A program made the translations under genes and the position numbers. A DNA stretch of 64,000 nucleotides from Cryptomeria japonica (taxonomy: Eukaryota > Streptophyta > Pinopsida > Cupressales > Cupressaceae), in NCBI RefSeq assembly GCF_030272615.1, contig NC_081405.1:604794177-604858176 (forward strand), written 5' to 3'. Positions 33,172 to 43,571 of the stretch are shown here, piece after piece. Numbering within the stretch: position 1 is the first letter of the stretch; each line of letters starts with the position of its first letter. The notes beneath the pieces were generated by a model, which saw only the letters and a program-made list of their open reading frames with translations, had not been told where the DNA came from and searched no databases.

Positions 33172-36118
33172 GTGAAAAATTACATTGTCAATCACGAAGG
33201 AGGATATGTGTGGAGGGAAATGGGGAGTAGTAGTCGTGGGAAGTCTAAACGCAAAAGAAAACTTTCAAATGACCAAATTGAAGTGTATAGAGAAAGAAAT
33301 AGAAAATGCCATAGGAGGAGAAGACAAGCTATGTTAAATATTGCTAATGTTACTTCAATTGAAGAGGAAATCGAATTTGAAAATGTGCCACAAGTTATTG
33401 AAAATGAAAATGTAGATTTTGAAAGTGAAAATATTGAAAATTTTGAAAATGTTGAAAGTGATAATGAAAATGATAAGCATGTCGAAAATTTTGACATAGG
33501 AGGTGAAAATGTGGAAAACTTTAACATTGAAGGTGGAATTTCTCAACCAAGTGAACTATATGTAACACCTAATTACTTTAGAAATGAAGACCCTCTCATG
33601 GATGAAAGACAAATTCCAAATCCAAGACCTTCAAGAACCCCAAAATGGTTATTTGAAATCGATGAGAACATTATTGTGAATCTTGAAGGCAGGAGATCAA
33701 CAACAATTGTTCAGTTGTGGGCTACACAACTTTTCAACCAAAATTTTAGCTATAAGACATTGAATGAGAAATGCCAACTCTTTGTTCAATTGCTAAAGAT
33801 GATAAAGATGAGACCATTGCTAAACAAATTGAAGATTCGTATGAACAAGAAGATGGAGAGAAATTCTATTATTGCAAAAAATCTATTTGACGCTCTCATT
33901 TCTATTGGAAAGAATACCAAAGAAAGAGATAAGAGAGTCTCTCGAAGAGTGATTACAACCTCCTTAGTAAGCCATAAATTGAGGAAGGCTCGTCAAATGA
34001 GACAAACTTGTGTTGATTTTAACATAAATCGTAAAACTTTGGATAGAGCACTTGCACAAAGACAAAGACTTGACGATCCAGTTCAACAAGATACATGGGC
34101 ATTTGGTGGGAGGCTTCCATGTGTTGATATAAAGTTGACTGACAATGTGAAGGAAGAGATTCAACAATTTTGGCACTCTAATTCTAGAGTGTCACCCAAT
34201 GTAAAGGACATTTTGAAATTAAGAATCGGCAACTGAGAATGCACACCGCATCCTAAACGTTTCTTGGAATCAATCCAAACAATGTACAATTTTTTTTGTG
34301 AATTACATCCAACTTTGCAAATATCACAAAGGGCCTTTGAATCTTTGAAACCATTTTATTGTGGTCCTCTTAAGATTCGCAATAGCTGTTGTTGCAAGTA
34401 CCATGTGGAGTTTTCAATGTACCATGAACTTTTATGTCATATTCATTCTACGATGCATACTAATGAGATGTTGTAGGAGTGTGGTGCAATGCTATTTCTG
34501 AGATCATCAAGAGACTTGGAAGATCTATTTTTATGCCTTAGAGATGATGACTGCTATTTCTATAGAAATGATTGTTTGAATGAGAAGTGCTCAAAATGCG
34601 GTGGGTTGTCAAAGTTTGTTTCATGTTTTCATGAGGGCAGTGAACATGAGTTTGGAAAGAATTATGTTGAGAAAAAAAGATACGAGACAGTGAAATATAC
34701 TTTGAAGAGGAGGTGAAGGTTCTAGATGCGAATTAGTCTCAAGAGAAGTGAGTATTGCTGATTTTATTTTGGATTTTAAGGAAATTCTTTTCTACAAGTA
34801 TGCAAGGCACACCCATAGGTCTCAGTGGTTGGATCAATAGTTCAGGATGTGTAAGAACTCTTTCCCGATTGGCACTATTGTATCGGTGGTTGATTTTGCA
34901 GAGAACTATACATTGCAACCACAAAATGAGGTACAGTCTTAGTACTACAATTCAGTCCAGATTGCTATTTTTGTTCACATTACATATAGACATGCTCCTG
35001 ATAGTACATAAGAGGACAGGAAGATAATCAGGGAGTATCATTTTTATATGAGTGATGATAGATCACACTCCTCCGAGTATGTGCAACATTCTTTCGAGAA
35101 TTTTTTTGAGTTCTTGCATGAGAAAGATATTGCAATTGATCGACATATAATATGGTCAGATAACTGTACAGGTAAATTCAAGAATGCCCGTATGTTTTAT
35201 TGGTTGAGTAGAATGCACGTGCAGAGGTGCATACCTCATATTTTGTGTTTTTTTGAGGCAGGGCATGGGAAGGGAGAGCATGATGGAGTAGGTGCATGTT
35301 TAAAGAGAGCTCTAGTTAAGGAGCAATTGAGGATTTTAGGTGCAAATTTCTCTTATGCACGTTCTATTGTTGATTGGTGTAGTTCAACATTGTCACATGG
35401 AGGTACTCTTGATTCAATAGTGAGCAGATTCTTTTGGCTGGTTGAGGAGGGAACAGTGGGAGATAGATCGGATTGTTAAACAATTAAAGATTCTTCAAAG
35501 ATGCATTCATTTCTTAGCTCAGATGCAAGTACATGGACCATTTGGACATGAGCGTTGGCCTGTTTTTGTCAGAGTTGTGTTTGATGTGATTGGGATCAGT
35601 GTGAGTCAAGTGAGTGGGTTGATACATGGGTTCCCCACTATCTAACTCCTTTATCTCAAACAATATCCTTGTCGAGCGATGACATGTAAAGTTCACTTGA
35701 GTATGATCGTCTATCAGATCTTATACAACCAAGAAATGTTTTTGCAGTTGTTGCACCGCAAGGGAATGAAGAGAGATCAGAATAATGGTTGGCATGATGT
35801 GTACAGGGAAAACAAAAGCTAACACAACCAGTGACAGATGATGACGGGTTCACATATCCTACAGGTTCAGTTGTTGTTGTGTGAACTTGGTTGCGGACAT
35901 ACATGATTAGAAAGAATGGCATACCTGCATTTGAAGACTATGAGAGACACAAAACCATTATAATGTATTCACACCTTATTATAGCTACAAATGTCAAGTT
36001 GTTGAAGCATCAAGCAAAATCAAAGACCAAAGAGCTATGGACAGTGACTACTTTTGATCATGAAGCAATACTGGATACTCTTAAACAAAGAGATGACCCT
36101 TCAGGAACACTTGAGTAG
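33172..36118 (+). pseudogene. Transposase-like gene of the 11.8-kb element, decayed
   Basis: From ATG 33172 one frame runs to 34716 with two stops (TGA 34234, TAG 34474). It has a basic N-terminus, an acidic Asn/Glu/Val-rich stretch (about residues 60-125), a Lys/Arg-rich helical region, then ISQRAFESLKPF followed by CCCKYHVEF, and a Cys cluster (CLNEKCSKCGG near 34576). A shift leads to a second frame with VVDFAENY (Asp codon 34892), IIWSDNCTGKFKNA (Asp codon 35159) and AGHGKGEHDGVG (Asp codon 35282), spacing D-89-D-41-D as in an RNase H-type catalytic core. Another shift leads to the C-terminal part ending at 36118. From memory, similar SD..(Q/K)(Y/F)KN and HGKG..DG.G motifs occur in unnamed animal proteins. 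Transposase is an inference from this pattern and from location. Confidence 0.7.
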
Positions 36119-36250
36119 TAGGTCTTTAATGGTGCTTATTTTTTTTATCATGCATTTCATTTCAAACAATGATCATTAAACTTTAATGATCAAGTTTGTT
36201 ACATGTATATTAAGGATGTGTTGAAAATGTAGGTCTATTGATGAACATTT

Positions 36251-38035
36251 GATCGAGTTGGGGGGAAAAATAGGAGCATGCATAGGGTAATAATGCCTAA
36301 TTGGATATGTCAGAGCCGACAGTTCATCATCGCGACGAGCAAAATGAGAAATCGGCCACGCGACAACTTTCGATTGAGTGAGACTGACGATTTTTTTGCC
36401 AACAAAAAAATTGCTGCCCTAATAAAACCATAGGGAAACTTGAAAAACTGAGATAGGCTTTTGTAGGGACCCATCTCGTGGTCCTGTAGGTTCAAACAGA
36501 TCATTCGTAGGTGCCATGGATTCCGAGTTAGGGCCCATCAAAGTTTGACAATTTTGAGCACTTAGGGCGCTCAAGGAACGACGCCGGTAGGGTATGACCC
36601 TAAGCGTTCGATCAAGTGGGTGGGAAAAATAGGAGCATGCGTAGGGTAATAATGCCTAATTGGACATGTCAGAGCTGATGGTTTGTCATCGTGATGAGCA
36701 GAATGAGAAATCGGCCACGCGACAACATTGGATTGAGTGAGACTGACGATTTTTTCGCCAACAGAAAAATTGCTGCCCTAATAAAACCGTAGGGAAAATT
36801 GAAAAACCGAGATAGGCTTTTGTAGGGACCCCTCTCGTGGCCTCATAGGTTCAAATGGATCATTCAAAGGTGCCATAGATTCTAAGTTAGGGCCCGTCAA
36901 AGTTTGACAATTTTGAGCACTTAGGGCACTCAAGGGATGACGCCGGTAAGGTATGACCCCGAGTGTTTGATCGAGTGGGTGGGAAAAATAGGAGCATGTG
37001 TAGGGTAATAATGCCTAATTGGACATGTCGGAGCTGATGGTTCGTCATCGCGACAACATACGATTGAGTGAGACTGACGATTTTTTCGCCAACAGAAAAA
37101 TTGCTGCCCTAATAAACCTGTAGGAAAACTTGAAAAACCGAGATAGGATTTTGTAAGGACCCCTCTCGTGGCCCCATAGGTTCAAATGGATTGTTCGTAG
37201 GTGCCACAGATTCCAATTTAGGGCCCGCCAAAGTTTGACAATTTTGAGCACTTAGGGCACTAAAGGGACGACGCCGATAGGGTATGACCCCGAGCGTTCG
37301 ATCAAGTGGGTGGGAAAAATAGGAGCATGTGTAGAGTAATAATGCCTAACTGGACATGTCGGAGCCGACGGTTCGTCATCGGGATGAGTAGAACGAGAAA
37401 TCGGCCACACGACAACATTCGATTGAGTGAGACTGACGATTGTTTTGCCAATAGAAAAATTGCTGCCCTAATAAAACCGTAGGGAAACTTGAAAAACTGA
37501 GATAGGCTTTTCTAGGGACCCCTCTCGTGGCCCTGTAGGTTCAAATGGATTGTTTGCAAGTGCCACAAATTCTGAGTTAGGGCCCATCAAAGTTTGACAA
37601 TTTTGAGCACTTAGGGCACTCAAGGGACGACGCCGGTAGGGTATGACCCTGAGCATTCGATCGAGTGGGGGGGAAAATAGGAGCATGCGTAGGGTAATAA
37701 TGTTTAACTGGACATGTCGAAGCTGATGGTTCATCATCGTGACGAGTAGAATGAGAAATCGGCCACGCGACAACATTCGATTGAGTGAGACTGACGATTT
37801 TTTCGCCAACAGAAAAATTGCTGCCCTAATAAAACCATAGGGCAACTTGAAAAACAGAGATATGCTTTTGTAGGGACCCCTCTCATGGCCTCGTAGGTTC
37901 AAACGCATCATTCACAGGTGCCACAGATTCCGAGTTAGGGCCCGTCAAAGTTTGACAATTTTGAGCACTTAGGGCGCTCAAGGGATGACGCCGGTAGGAT
38001 ATGACCTCGAGCGTTCGATCGAGTGGGTGGGAAAG
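36251..38035. repeat. Five tandem copies of a 359-bp unit
   Basis: Unit starts (GATCRAGTKGG) lie at 36251, 36610, 36969, 37300 and 37659, with a partial sixth at 38017. Periods are 359, 359, 331, 359 and 358 bp; the third copy lacks about 28 bp of the GAGCAGAATGAGAAATCGGC area. Copies are roughly 90 percent alike by eye. Minus-strand frames inside (37468-37911 and others) repeat from unit to unit and show no domain, so they are probably by-products. Confidence 0.95.
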
Positions 38036-38179
38036 CTATCAAGGCAAAATGAAATGGCGAGCAAGGTGCCCTCCTGAATCTATCTCAACTAATCCTCGGT
38101 CATCAGCTGTTAAATAGACCATGTAAATAAAAATTAGTACTTAATATTATCTAATTTATAAATATTTTATTAAAATATA
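38036..38179. other. Spacer between repeat and minus-strand gene
   Basis: Nothing recognised. Confidence 0.4.
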
Positions 38180-39222
38180 ACATGAACTATGAAAATACAA
38201 ATCTTACCACTACATCATCAAGGTATGATGATGGTGCCTCCTCACCTCTAGCATGTGAGGACTTCCTAGGGTATCCTCTAGTCTGTGTAATAATATCTGG
38301 TGCATCATGCATCTCATGCACCTCATAATCTGCACTGTCCACACGAGGATCAACGGGCTGTCCAACTGGACCCAAGCATACGTGCCCACACATGATACAA
38401 CTATGGGGCACACATATGTGTGGAGCTAGGATGAAATGTCAACACCACCAGATGCACTGCTACCATCAAGAGTAGGCTGAGCTACTGACGCAGCCTGAGA
38501 AACCAAAAGGCTACTCAAAGAGTGAATAGTCGATATGGTCCGTGAAGCCGTCTCACAAATGATATCAGGATGCTGCACTGTAGGTGGGGGATCAACAGGA
38601 GGAGGGGGGACATATGGGCCTTGGATTACTCTGACTACCCCAGGAATATTTTGGGGCATATCTAAACCTACACCCTGGAAAGGTTGGATGTCAAAGTAGT
38701 TCACATGTTTGTGTAAAACAAACTCAGCATACAATTTTTTTATGAAATAGAAGGGGATATCAAGATTGCTGTTGGGTGGTTTGTCGAAAACCATCCACCA
38801 AGGATCCCAAAAGTTTTTCACAATCTCATCATTTGTGCACCATTTAATAGAAAGTTTTATTTTTTTGGGATCTATGGGTTGACCAGTACAGGGATTGACA
38901 AACAATGAGGCAATTTGGCTTTGGATATCTCAAGATCCTTGATATCCTTATACGACAAGCCATCTACATATTTTTCCCTCATAGATCTCACCACAAAAGG
39001 GCGGCAGTGTGCTCCTCAGTCATGGTTTCCATACTTTTTATGATCAATGTGAGAGGATCAAACATTGGGTTTAGATGAGGGGTCCTATGATATACTTCTG
39101 CAATCCCCCTCAATTCATTCAAATTTTATGCAATCAAATCCTGAATTGAGGGGGGGTTTGGCAAATGAGGGTTTGGTTGTTGCAGTTGTGGTTGGTCAGT
39201 GTTTTCATTGTTATCCCCCATT
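38180..39222 (-). pseudogene. Second gene of the DNA transposon, unknown function
   Basis: Reading leftwards from an ATG at about 39219, the minus strand gives a Pro/Gln/Asn-rich start (MGDNNENTDQPQLQQPNPHL) and then, with frame changes and stops, VYHRTPHLNPMFDPL, and the longest open part 38905-38426 with IKWCTNDEIVKNFWDPW and a Pro-rich tail (YVPPPPVDPPPT). A last part (38411-38187) has several Cys/His. I recognise no family. It could be the auxiliary DNA-binding protein that many plant transposons carry next to the transposase, or a captured host gene. At least three disruptions are visible. Confidence 0.45.
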
Positions 39223-39424
39223 TTTAACCTAATTGAATGTAAACAATTAAATTTAGTTAACAAATTTAAACAATTAGGCATTTGATTTAAAAAAACCTAG
39301 TTTTCATGAAAAAAACCATATTTTCAATGAAAAATCAAATAAACATTAACAAAAAATACAAAAAATGAATGAAAATGATTGAAAACGATAAAATTCTTAC
39401 TTCTCAATCTATTTTTTAGAAATT

Positions 39425-39582
39425 TTTTGCCAAAACACTGGATATTGGATTTTGATGAAATCACGCAACTCGTGAGTTAAAAATGACTCATGGGTTGTCA
39501 CTGTCGAAATATAAGAGTCTCAGACAATCGGATATTCGATAAAATCAGATATCCAATAAAATCGGATATCCGATTTTTATGC
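39425..39582. repeat. GATATC palindrome cluster, right
   Basis: GGATATTGGAT near 39429 and, at 39528-39580, three close copies of ATCGGATATCCGAT or variants. Same motif as at 32850-33035. Confidence 0.8.
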
Positions 39583-39589
39583 TTAAATT

Positions 39590-40405
39590 ATTTTTAAATA
39601 ACATATATAATATAATAATATATTATATAATATAATAATATATTATATAATATAATAATATATTATATAATATAATAATATATTATATAATTATATAATA
39701 CGTATTATATTATATTATATATATTATATTATATTATATTATATATATATATTATAATATATAATATAGTATAATATAATATTATATATATATTATAAGT
39801 ATATAATATAGTATAATATAATATTATATATATATATATATATATTATAATATATAATATAGTATAATATAATATTATATATATATTATAATATATATTA
39901 TAATATATAATATAATATAATATAATATAATATAATATAATATAATATAATATAATATAATATTATATTATATTATATATATATATATTATATATATTAT
40001 AATATATAATATAATATAATAATATATTATATATATATATTATAATATATAATATAATATAATAATATATTATATATATATTATATTATATTATATTATA
40101 TATAATATAATATTGTATTATATAATACATATTATATAATATATTATTATATTATATTATATTATATTATAATATAATATAATATAATAATATATTATAT
40201 AATACGTATTATATAATATATATAATGTAATAATATATTATATAATATATTATTACATTATATATATTATATAATATAATAATATATTATATATTATATA
40301 ATATATTATTACATTATATATATTATATAATATAATAATATATTATATATTATATAATATAATAATATATTATATATTATATAATATGTAACATATAATA
40401 TATTT
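39590..40405. repeat. AT satellite
   Basis: About 800 bp of almost only A and T, made of TATAATATAATA-type words, in both phases and with palindromic TATATATA runs. No coding potential. Low complexity may make the assembly here unreliable. Confidence 0.97.
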
Positions 40406-40426
40406 TTTTAATTAAAATTACAAATA

Positions 40427-40461
40427 AAAATCGGATATTCGATAAAGCGGATATCCAATTT
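40427..40461. repeat. GATATC motif near the right end
   Basis: AAATCGGATATTCGATAA and GCGGATATCCAATTT, two more copies of the palindrome about 120 bp from the transposon end. Confidence 0.7.
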
Positions 40462-40552
40462 GCATTGGTAATTACCAGGCCAAGCAAAAAGTCAACACAA
40501 ATTTTTGCATTTTTAGGCGAGTGAAGAAGGCTATTTTTTTCACATCGTCACT

Positions 40553-40582
40553 TTTTGGCCCCTCTTGATCCTGCACTAACCC
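40553..40582 (-). repeat. Right terminal inverted repeat
   Basis: Plus-strand TTTTGGCCCCTCTTGATCCT through GCACTAACCC. On the minus strand it reads GGGTTAGTGCAGGATCAAGA and onward, matching the left end at 24 of 30 bases. Confidence 0.85.
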
Positions 40583-40586
40583 TATT
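40583..40586. repeat. Target-site duplication TATT, right copy
   Basis: Directly after ACCC at 40582. The LINE frame continues in AGTCAATGCC. Confidence 0.85.
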
Positions 40587-41180
40587 AGTCAATGCCAAAT
40601 GGAGGGACTCCATATTAAGCTCATGTTCTTCTCCATGCAATAGATCGGCTTGGGTCACCCTCGAGGTTGGAAACTCTACTTTTGGAATATGCTCGGATAT
40701 GCCCCTAATGACTATAAAGAGAGGTCAGATATATGGAGGTGGTTGTGCACTCTTCCCAATATCCCATAGATCTTTGGCGAGGGGGATTTTAACATGATTG
40801 AGATTCAAGAGGACAAAATGGGAGGAGTTGGCTTGGATTGGAAAGGAGGGGAAAGGCTGCTCTGGGATATGATGAAGAATTTGAGAAGACTCTATGACCC
40901 CCTTGAAGGTTTGAGGCAAGTATACAAGGGGATTTGGTTCACTTGGTGCAATTTTCAAATAGGCCACAAGAGAATCTATTACAGATTAGAGAGGTTTTAT
41001 GCCAATAAGGATTTTTTCTCCTTCATGCTTGATGACAAAGGCAACTCTTTGGTGGTGTGGCCATATTCTCTCTCTGACCATAATCCAATTGTTGCTCACA
41101 TTTCCTTAAGGGATAGAACACCTTCTAAGACTTCTAGTAATGAGAAGTTTATGTTAAATACTAAACTATTGGAAGATTAG
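40587..41180 (+). pseudogene. LINE endonuclease, C-terminal part
   Basis: Continues the frame broken at 28779: VNAKWRDSILSSCSSPCNR and SAWVTLEVGNSTFGI, then after shifts an open stretch from 40794 with FNMIEIQEDKMGG (the conserved GDFNM block with Gly-Asp changed), ITYYRLERF and SLSDHNPIVAHI, the SDH motif of the active site. This is the typical second half of APE-type endonuclease, which nicks the target DNA for the LINE. Stops show decay. Confidence 0.85.
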
Positions 41181-41249
41181 GATGTCCTTGCTGCTGTTTT
41201 CATGATCAAACAAATCAACAAGTGAACATCGGCCCACATTCTAACATCA

Positions 41250-42903
41250 GGAGATGGAATAAAAATATTAATAGTTGGCAATGCTTGTTAAAGACTATTG
41301 GCAATAAAAAGTGAAGGACCTTATATATATAGAGAGGATCTTATCAGAAAAATTGCATATTGCTGAAGAGCTAGTCCAAAAGGATCCTAGTAACCTAATA
41401 ATTTCTCCACTCTGTGGCTCAGGAAAATGATAACTTGTGGGAATTGCAACACACTAAGGTGGTAGGAGCAATGACTAGAGCTAGGGTTCAGTGGTTACAA
41501 CATGGTGATAGAGGTTCTAAGTTCTTTTTCAATATTATAAGACAAAAGCAATGCACAGAGAAAGTTGATAGACTGTGGGTTGATGGTAAAGAGATTACTA
41601 ATGTGAAGGATATTAAGAATGATTTCCTACTATTCTATCAAAATATTTTCTCTTCTGAGGATTCCCCCTCCTCTAATTATGCTAAGAAGCTATGCAAATA
41701 ATATTATTCCAAATCTTATATCCAATAAGGATGGGTAGAAGCTTAAAAGGCCCATCACGGTATATGAGATGAAGAAGGCCACTGGGACCCTTAAGGATGA
41801 TAAGGCCCAAGGTCCTGATGGGCTCCCCATTGAGTTTTACAAGGGTAACATTAGCTGGATTAGTGATGACCTACTTAAAATTTATGAAGAATCCTTTGAG
41901 AAAGGTTCTCTAGGCCCTAATATCATCAAGGGTCTCATTAAAATGCTCCCCAAAGATGGGGAGAAATCTCTAATTAAGAATTGGCGTTCCATTTACCTTT
42001 TGAATGTTTCCTACAAGATTCTAGGAAAATTTTTGGTCCTCAGACTTGAAGATATATTGCCTAAACTTATTTGTTCCACCCAGACTGGTTTCATTAAAGG
42101 CATATATATTTTAGAGAATCTTACTACAAGTTGGGAGGCCATGGAATGGGCCAAGGTGTCTAATAAAAAGGTTTCCATGTTTTTGTTGGACTTTGAAAAA
42201 GCCTATGACAAAGTGGAATGAAGATTCATCATAATGATGCTTGAAGCATTTGGTTTCCCTAGATAATTTTGCTAGTTTGTTCAGGTCCTCCTCAAAGATG
42301 CTTTTGCATAGATTGGAGTTAATGGATCCACTTGTCAAGTCTTCAAGCTAGGAAGGTCCATTAGAAAAGGTTGTCCTTTGTCTCCCTCCTTATTTGTTAT
42401 TGCCTCTGATGCTCTATTCTATTTATTAAGGGAGGGCAATCTCTCACCCAAAATTAGAGGGATTACCTTCCTAGACAAATCCGACCTACTAAACATTCAA
42501 TTTGCTGATGATACTGCTTTATTCCTGGAGTTGTTTAAGATCAATATGGATTCCTTGGTGACTAAAATCAGAGTTTTTGGTGAAGCTTTTGGAGATAGGA
42601 TCTCATAGTTTAAATCCACTCATAGGGTGGGAAGAGTACTCACCTGATTGGTTGTGCAATTATGGGTATCAATGGGGAGGACCTAGCAGACAGGTAAGAT
42701 ACTTGGGGATCCCCTTCTCTATTTCTCCTTGTCTAAAAGATATGTGGTTGTGGGTTAGAAAAAAAATTGATGTCAAGCTGAACAAATGGGATAAGCAATA
42801 TGTCTCCTTAGCTGGGAGGCTTCAGGTATGCTAGAAGATTTTGTCCTCTTACAACATCTACTATGCCTCGGTGTGGATGTTTAGCACCTATCAGGTTAAT
42901 GAG
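41250..42903 (+). pseudogene. LINE reverse transcriptase, decayed
   Basis: Recognisable blocks in order: WLQHGDRGSKFFFN (41498), the linker to the finger, QGPDGLPIEFYKG (41809), LIKNWRSIYLLNVSYKIL (41970), TQTGFIKG (42079), MFLLDFEKAYDKVE (42178, first Asp), CPLSPSLFVIASDALF (42375), IQFADDTALF (42501-42512, FADD in place of the YADD catalytic pair) and QVRYLGIPFS (42695). The order and wording are those of plant L1 elements. Several stops and frameshifts interrupt it, for example at 42220 and 42608. At 42904-42908 (ATCCA) the element 42909-45574 is inserted, and the frame resumes at 45580. Confidence 0.92.
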
Positions 42904-42908
42904 ATCCA
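42904..42908. repeat. Target-site duplication ATCCA, left copy
   Basis: GAG-ATCCA before the insert and ATCCA-AAAAACC after it (45575). Joining them restores VNEIQKTIRKFLWSDG of the LINE. The same bases also overlap the end of the inverted LTR fragment. Confidence 0.8.
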
Positions 42909-43187
42909 CCTCATGTGGACTATTATATTATTTCTCCTACCTACCCACACCTATTTCCTACCTACCCTTGTTTCTTATTGAGCCACATGTCATGTTTGTG
43001 TGCTCACATATCCATATAGCCTTGCCTATATAAGCAAGCTCATATTCATTGTATGTAACGAACAATTGCTTAATGATCCAGTTGATCATATTTTTCATCT
43101 TGATACAATACAGTTTATTTCTATCATCTATTTTGTTCTCTCTTATTTGTGCTTTCCATTGCCTCTTGATCTTGGGAAAATCTCACA
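42909..43187 (+). repeat. Inverted LTR fragment at the left end
   Basis: This is the reverse complement of the first approximately 280 bp of the LTR at 45104-45574 (CAAGATCAAGAGGCAATGGA and so on), ending CTCACA where the LTR edge would be. It is a few percent diverged from the right LTR. At its far end the shared GATCCA overlaps the target sequence. Confidence 0.85.
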
Positions 43188-43556
43188 TCAACTAGATCAT
43201 TAAGCATTCATTCGTTACATACAATGAATATGAGCCTGCTTATATAGGCAAGGCTATATGGATATGTGAGCACACAAACATGACATGTGGCTCAATAAGA
43301 AACAAGGGTAGGTAGGAAATAGGTGTGGGTAGGTAGGAGAAATAATATAATAGTCCACATGAGGTGGATCACCCACTGAATGTGGAGTGTAACAACAAGA
43401 TCACACCATAAAAGGTAGAATTTCTCCTACACACACTATCCCAATGTGGCACAAACACCCAAGTGTCTCATACCCAAACTACTATGAAATGCATTTCCTA
43501 AGTAAACTTAAGTATAGTGTAATAATATCCATGATGAATAATTATTTACACCAACA
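43188..43556 (-). repeat. Left (3') LTR, first 102 bp missing
   Basis: 369 bp matching positions 103-471 of the right LTR, ending TTACACCAACA. Its start is replaced by the inverted fragment. Confidence 0.9.
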
Positions 43557-43571
43557 CCCCCCCTTAAGTGC
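43557..43571 (-). other. Polypurine tract
   Basis: CCCCCCCCTTAAGTG on the plus strand, next to the left LTR end; on the minus strand CACTTAAGGGGGGGG. A related tract is at 60520-60543 on the other strand. Confidence 0.7.

Larger units (their letters stand above)
28780..40582 (+). mobile_element. 11.8-kb DNA transposon, superfamily not recognised
   Basis: The ends form an imperfect 30-bp inverted repeat (24 of 30 match), GGGTATGTGCAGGATCATGG on the left and the complement of GGGTTAGTGCAGGATCAAGA on the right, flanked by TATT. Removing 28780-40582 with one TATT restores the LINE endonuclease frame, so the boundaries are firm. Inside are a decayed transposase-like gene (33172-36118), a minus-strand gene (38180-39222), GATATC-type palindromes on both sides of these genes, a self-complementary array, a 359-bp tandem repeat and an AT satellite. 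Known 4-bp-duplication groups (TTAA users, Ginger, Academ) do not fit obviously. Part of the inner repeats may be later insertions. Confidence 0.85.

Noticed and set aside
33192-33546. Minus-strand frames rich in Phe, Ser and Ile opposite the transposase start
   Set aside because: They mirror the acidic Glu/Asn repeats of the plus-strand gene.
36310-37911. Minus-strand frames sharing FKFPYGFIRAAIFLLAKKSS
   Set aside because: The same peptide returns in each unit of the 359-bp tandem repeat; it follows from the repeat and has no recognisable domain.
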